Assembly: GCF_000808575.1 (NCBI RefSeq)
Contig: NZ_JWLW01000004.1
Location: forward strand, 102,847-166,846
Source of the DNA: Alteromonas marina
GTDB taxonomy: Bacteria; Pseudomonadota; Gammaproteobacteria; Enterobacterales; Alteromonadaceae
Direction of reading: 5' to 3'
DNA length: 64,000 nt
Shown: one piece after another, positions 63,995 through 64,000 of the stretch
How the letters are laid out: each line of letters begins with the position of its first letter
Numbering within the stretch: position 1 is the first letter of the stretch
Notes under the pieces: model-generated
Told to the model about the DNA's origin: nothing
Seen by the model: only the letters and a program-made list of their open reading frames with translations
Database searches by the model: none
Made by a program: the position numbers and the translations under genes

Positions 63995-64000
63995 TGCGTA

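Overview
The window looks like chromosomal DNA of a marine gammaproteobacterium of the Alteromonas type. The evidence is the gene set and order (aspS-nudB-ruvCAB-ybgC-tolQRAB-pal-cpoB, bioBFCD beside a divergent bioA, pqiABC), moderate GC content, frequent diguanylate cyclases, paired RND pumps and a TonB siderophore receptor. The genus is inferred from gene content; no search was run. I see no CRISPR array, insertion sequence, prophage or origin. Most of the window is core genome with small patches of gene decay.

Layout. 1-5340: a DUF72 gene cut by the left edge, then aspS, nudB and the Holliday-junction genes ruvC, ruvA, ruvB. 5500-5670: a candidate small RNA on the minus strand with its own promoter and terminator. 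5858-11077: the Tol-Pal envelope operon. 11270-13174: three identical tRNA-Lys genes, nadA and tRNA-Ser(GGA). 13329-18045: a hypothetical gene, a patatin-like lipase, a ketopantoate-reductase-like enzyme, and a phosphate-type porin behind a Pho-box-like promoter. 17765-21260: a receiver-domain remnant, asd, a short-chain dehydrogenase with a stop codon at codon 58, and cytochrome b561.

21389-24685: a three-gene minus-strand operon of an outer-membrane protein, a small periplasmic binding-protein-like protein and a membrane diguanylate cyclase, which looks like a sensory unit. 24856-25541: remnants of a LysR regulator and a quinone oxidoreductase, pointing away from each other and both without their 5' ends. 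25660-26784: a YgjP-type metallopeptidase and a CBS-pair protein. 26928-31876: RND pump, membrane-fusion lipoprotein and divergent TetR regulator. 32600-34720: siderophore receptor. 34815-39735: GNAT enzyme and a second RND pump with its adaptor. 39851-44574: pqiABC lipid-transport genes, followed 12 bp later by a second diguanylate cyclase. 44739-49120: a membrane protein, asnS, a small membrane protein and a Ca2+/Na+ antiporter.

49373-52131 holds the most unusual module: an ATP-grasp ligase of the RimK type with a long N-terminal extension, overlapping by 4 bp a protein that fuses a GNAT acetyltransferase to a C39-like cysteine peptidase. The module suggests peptide or amino-acid ligation, acylation and cleavage, with unknown product. 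53489-59208 is biotin synthesis: bioA diverges from bioBFCD across a BirA-operator-like site, and BioC has an unusual repeat-bearing N-terminal extension. The window ends with peptidase E, a low-molecular-weight phosphatase, btuC/btuD-like cobalamin import genes and a class II DAHP synthase.
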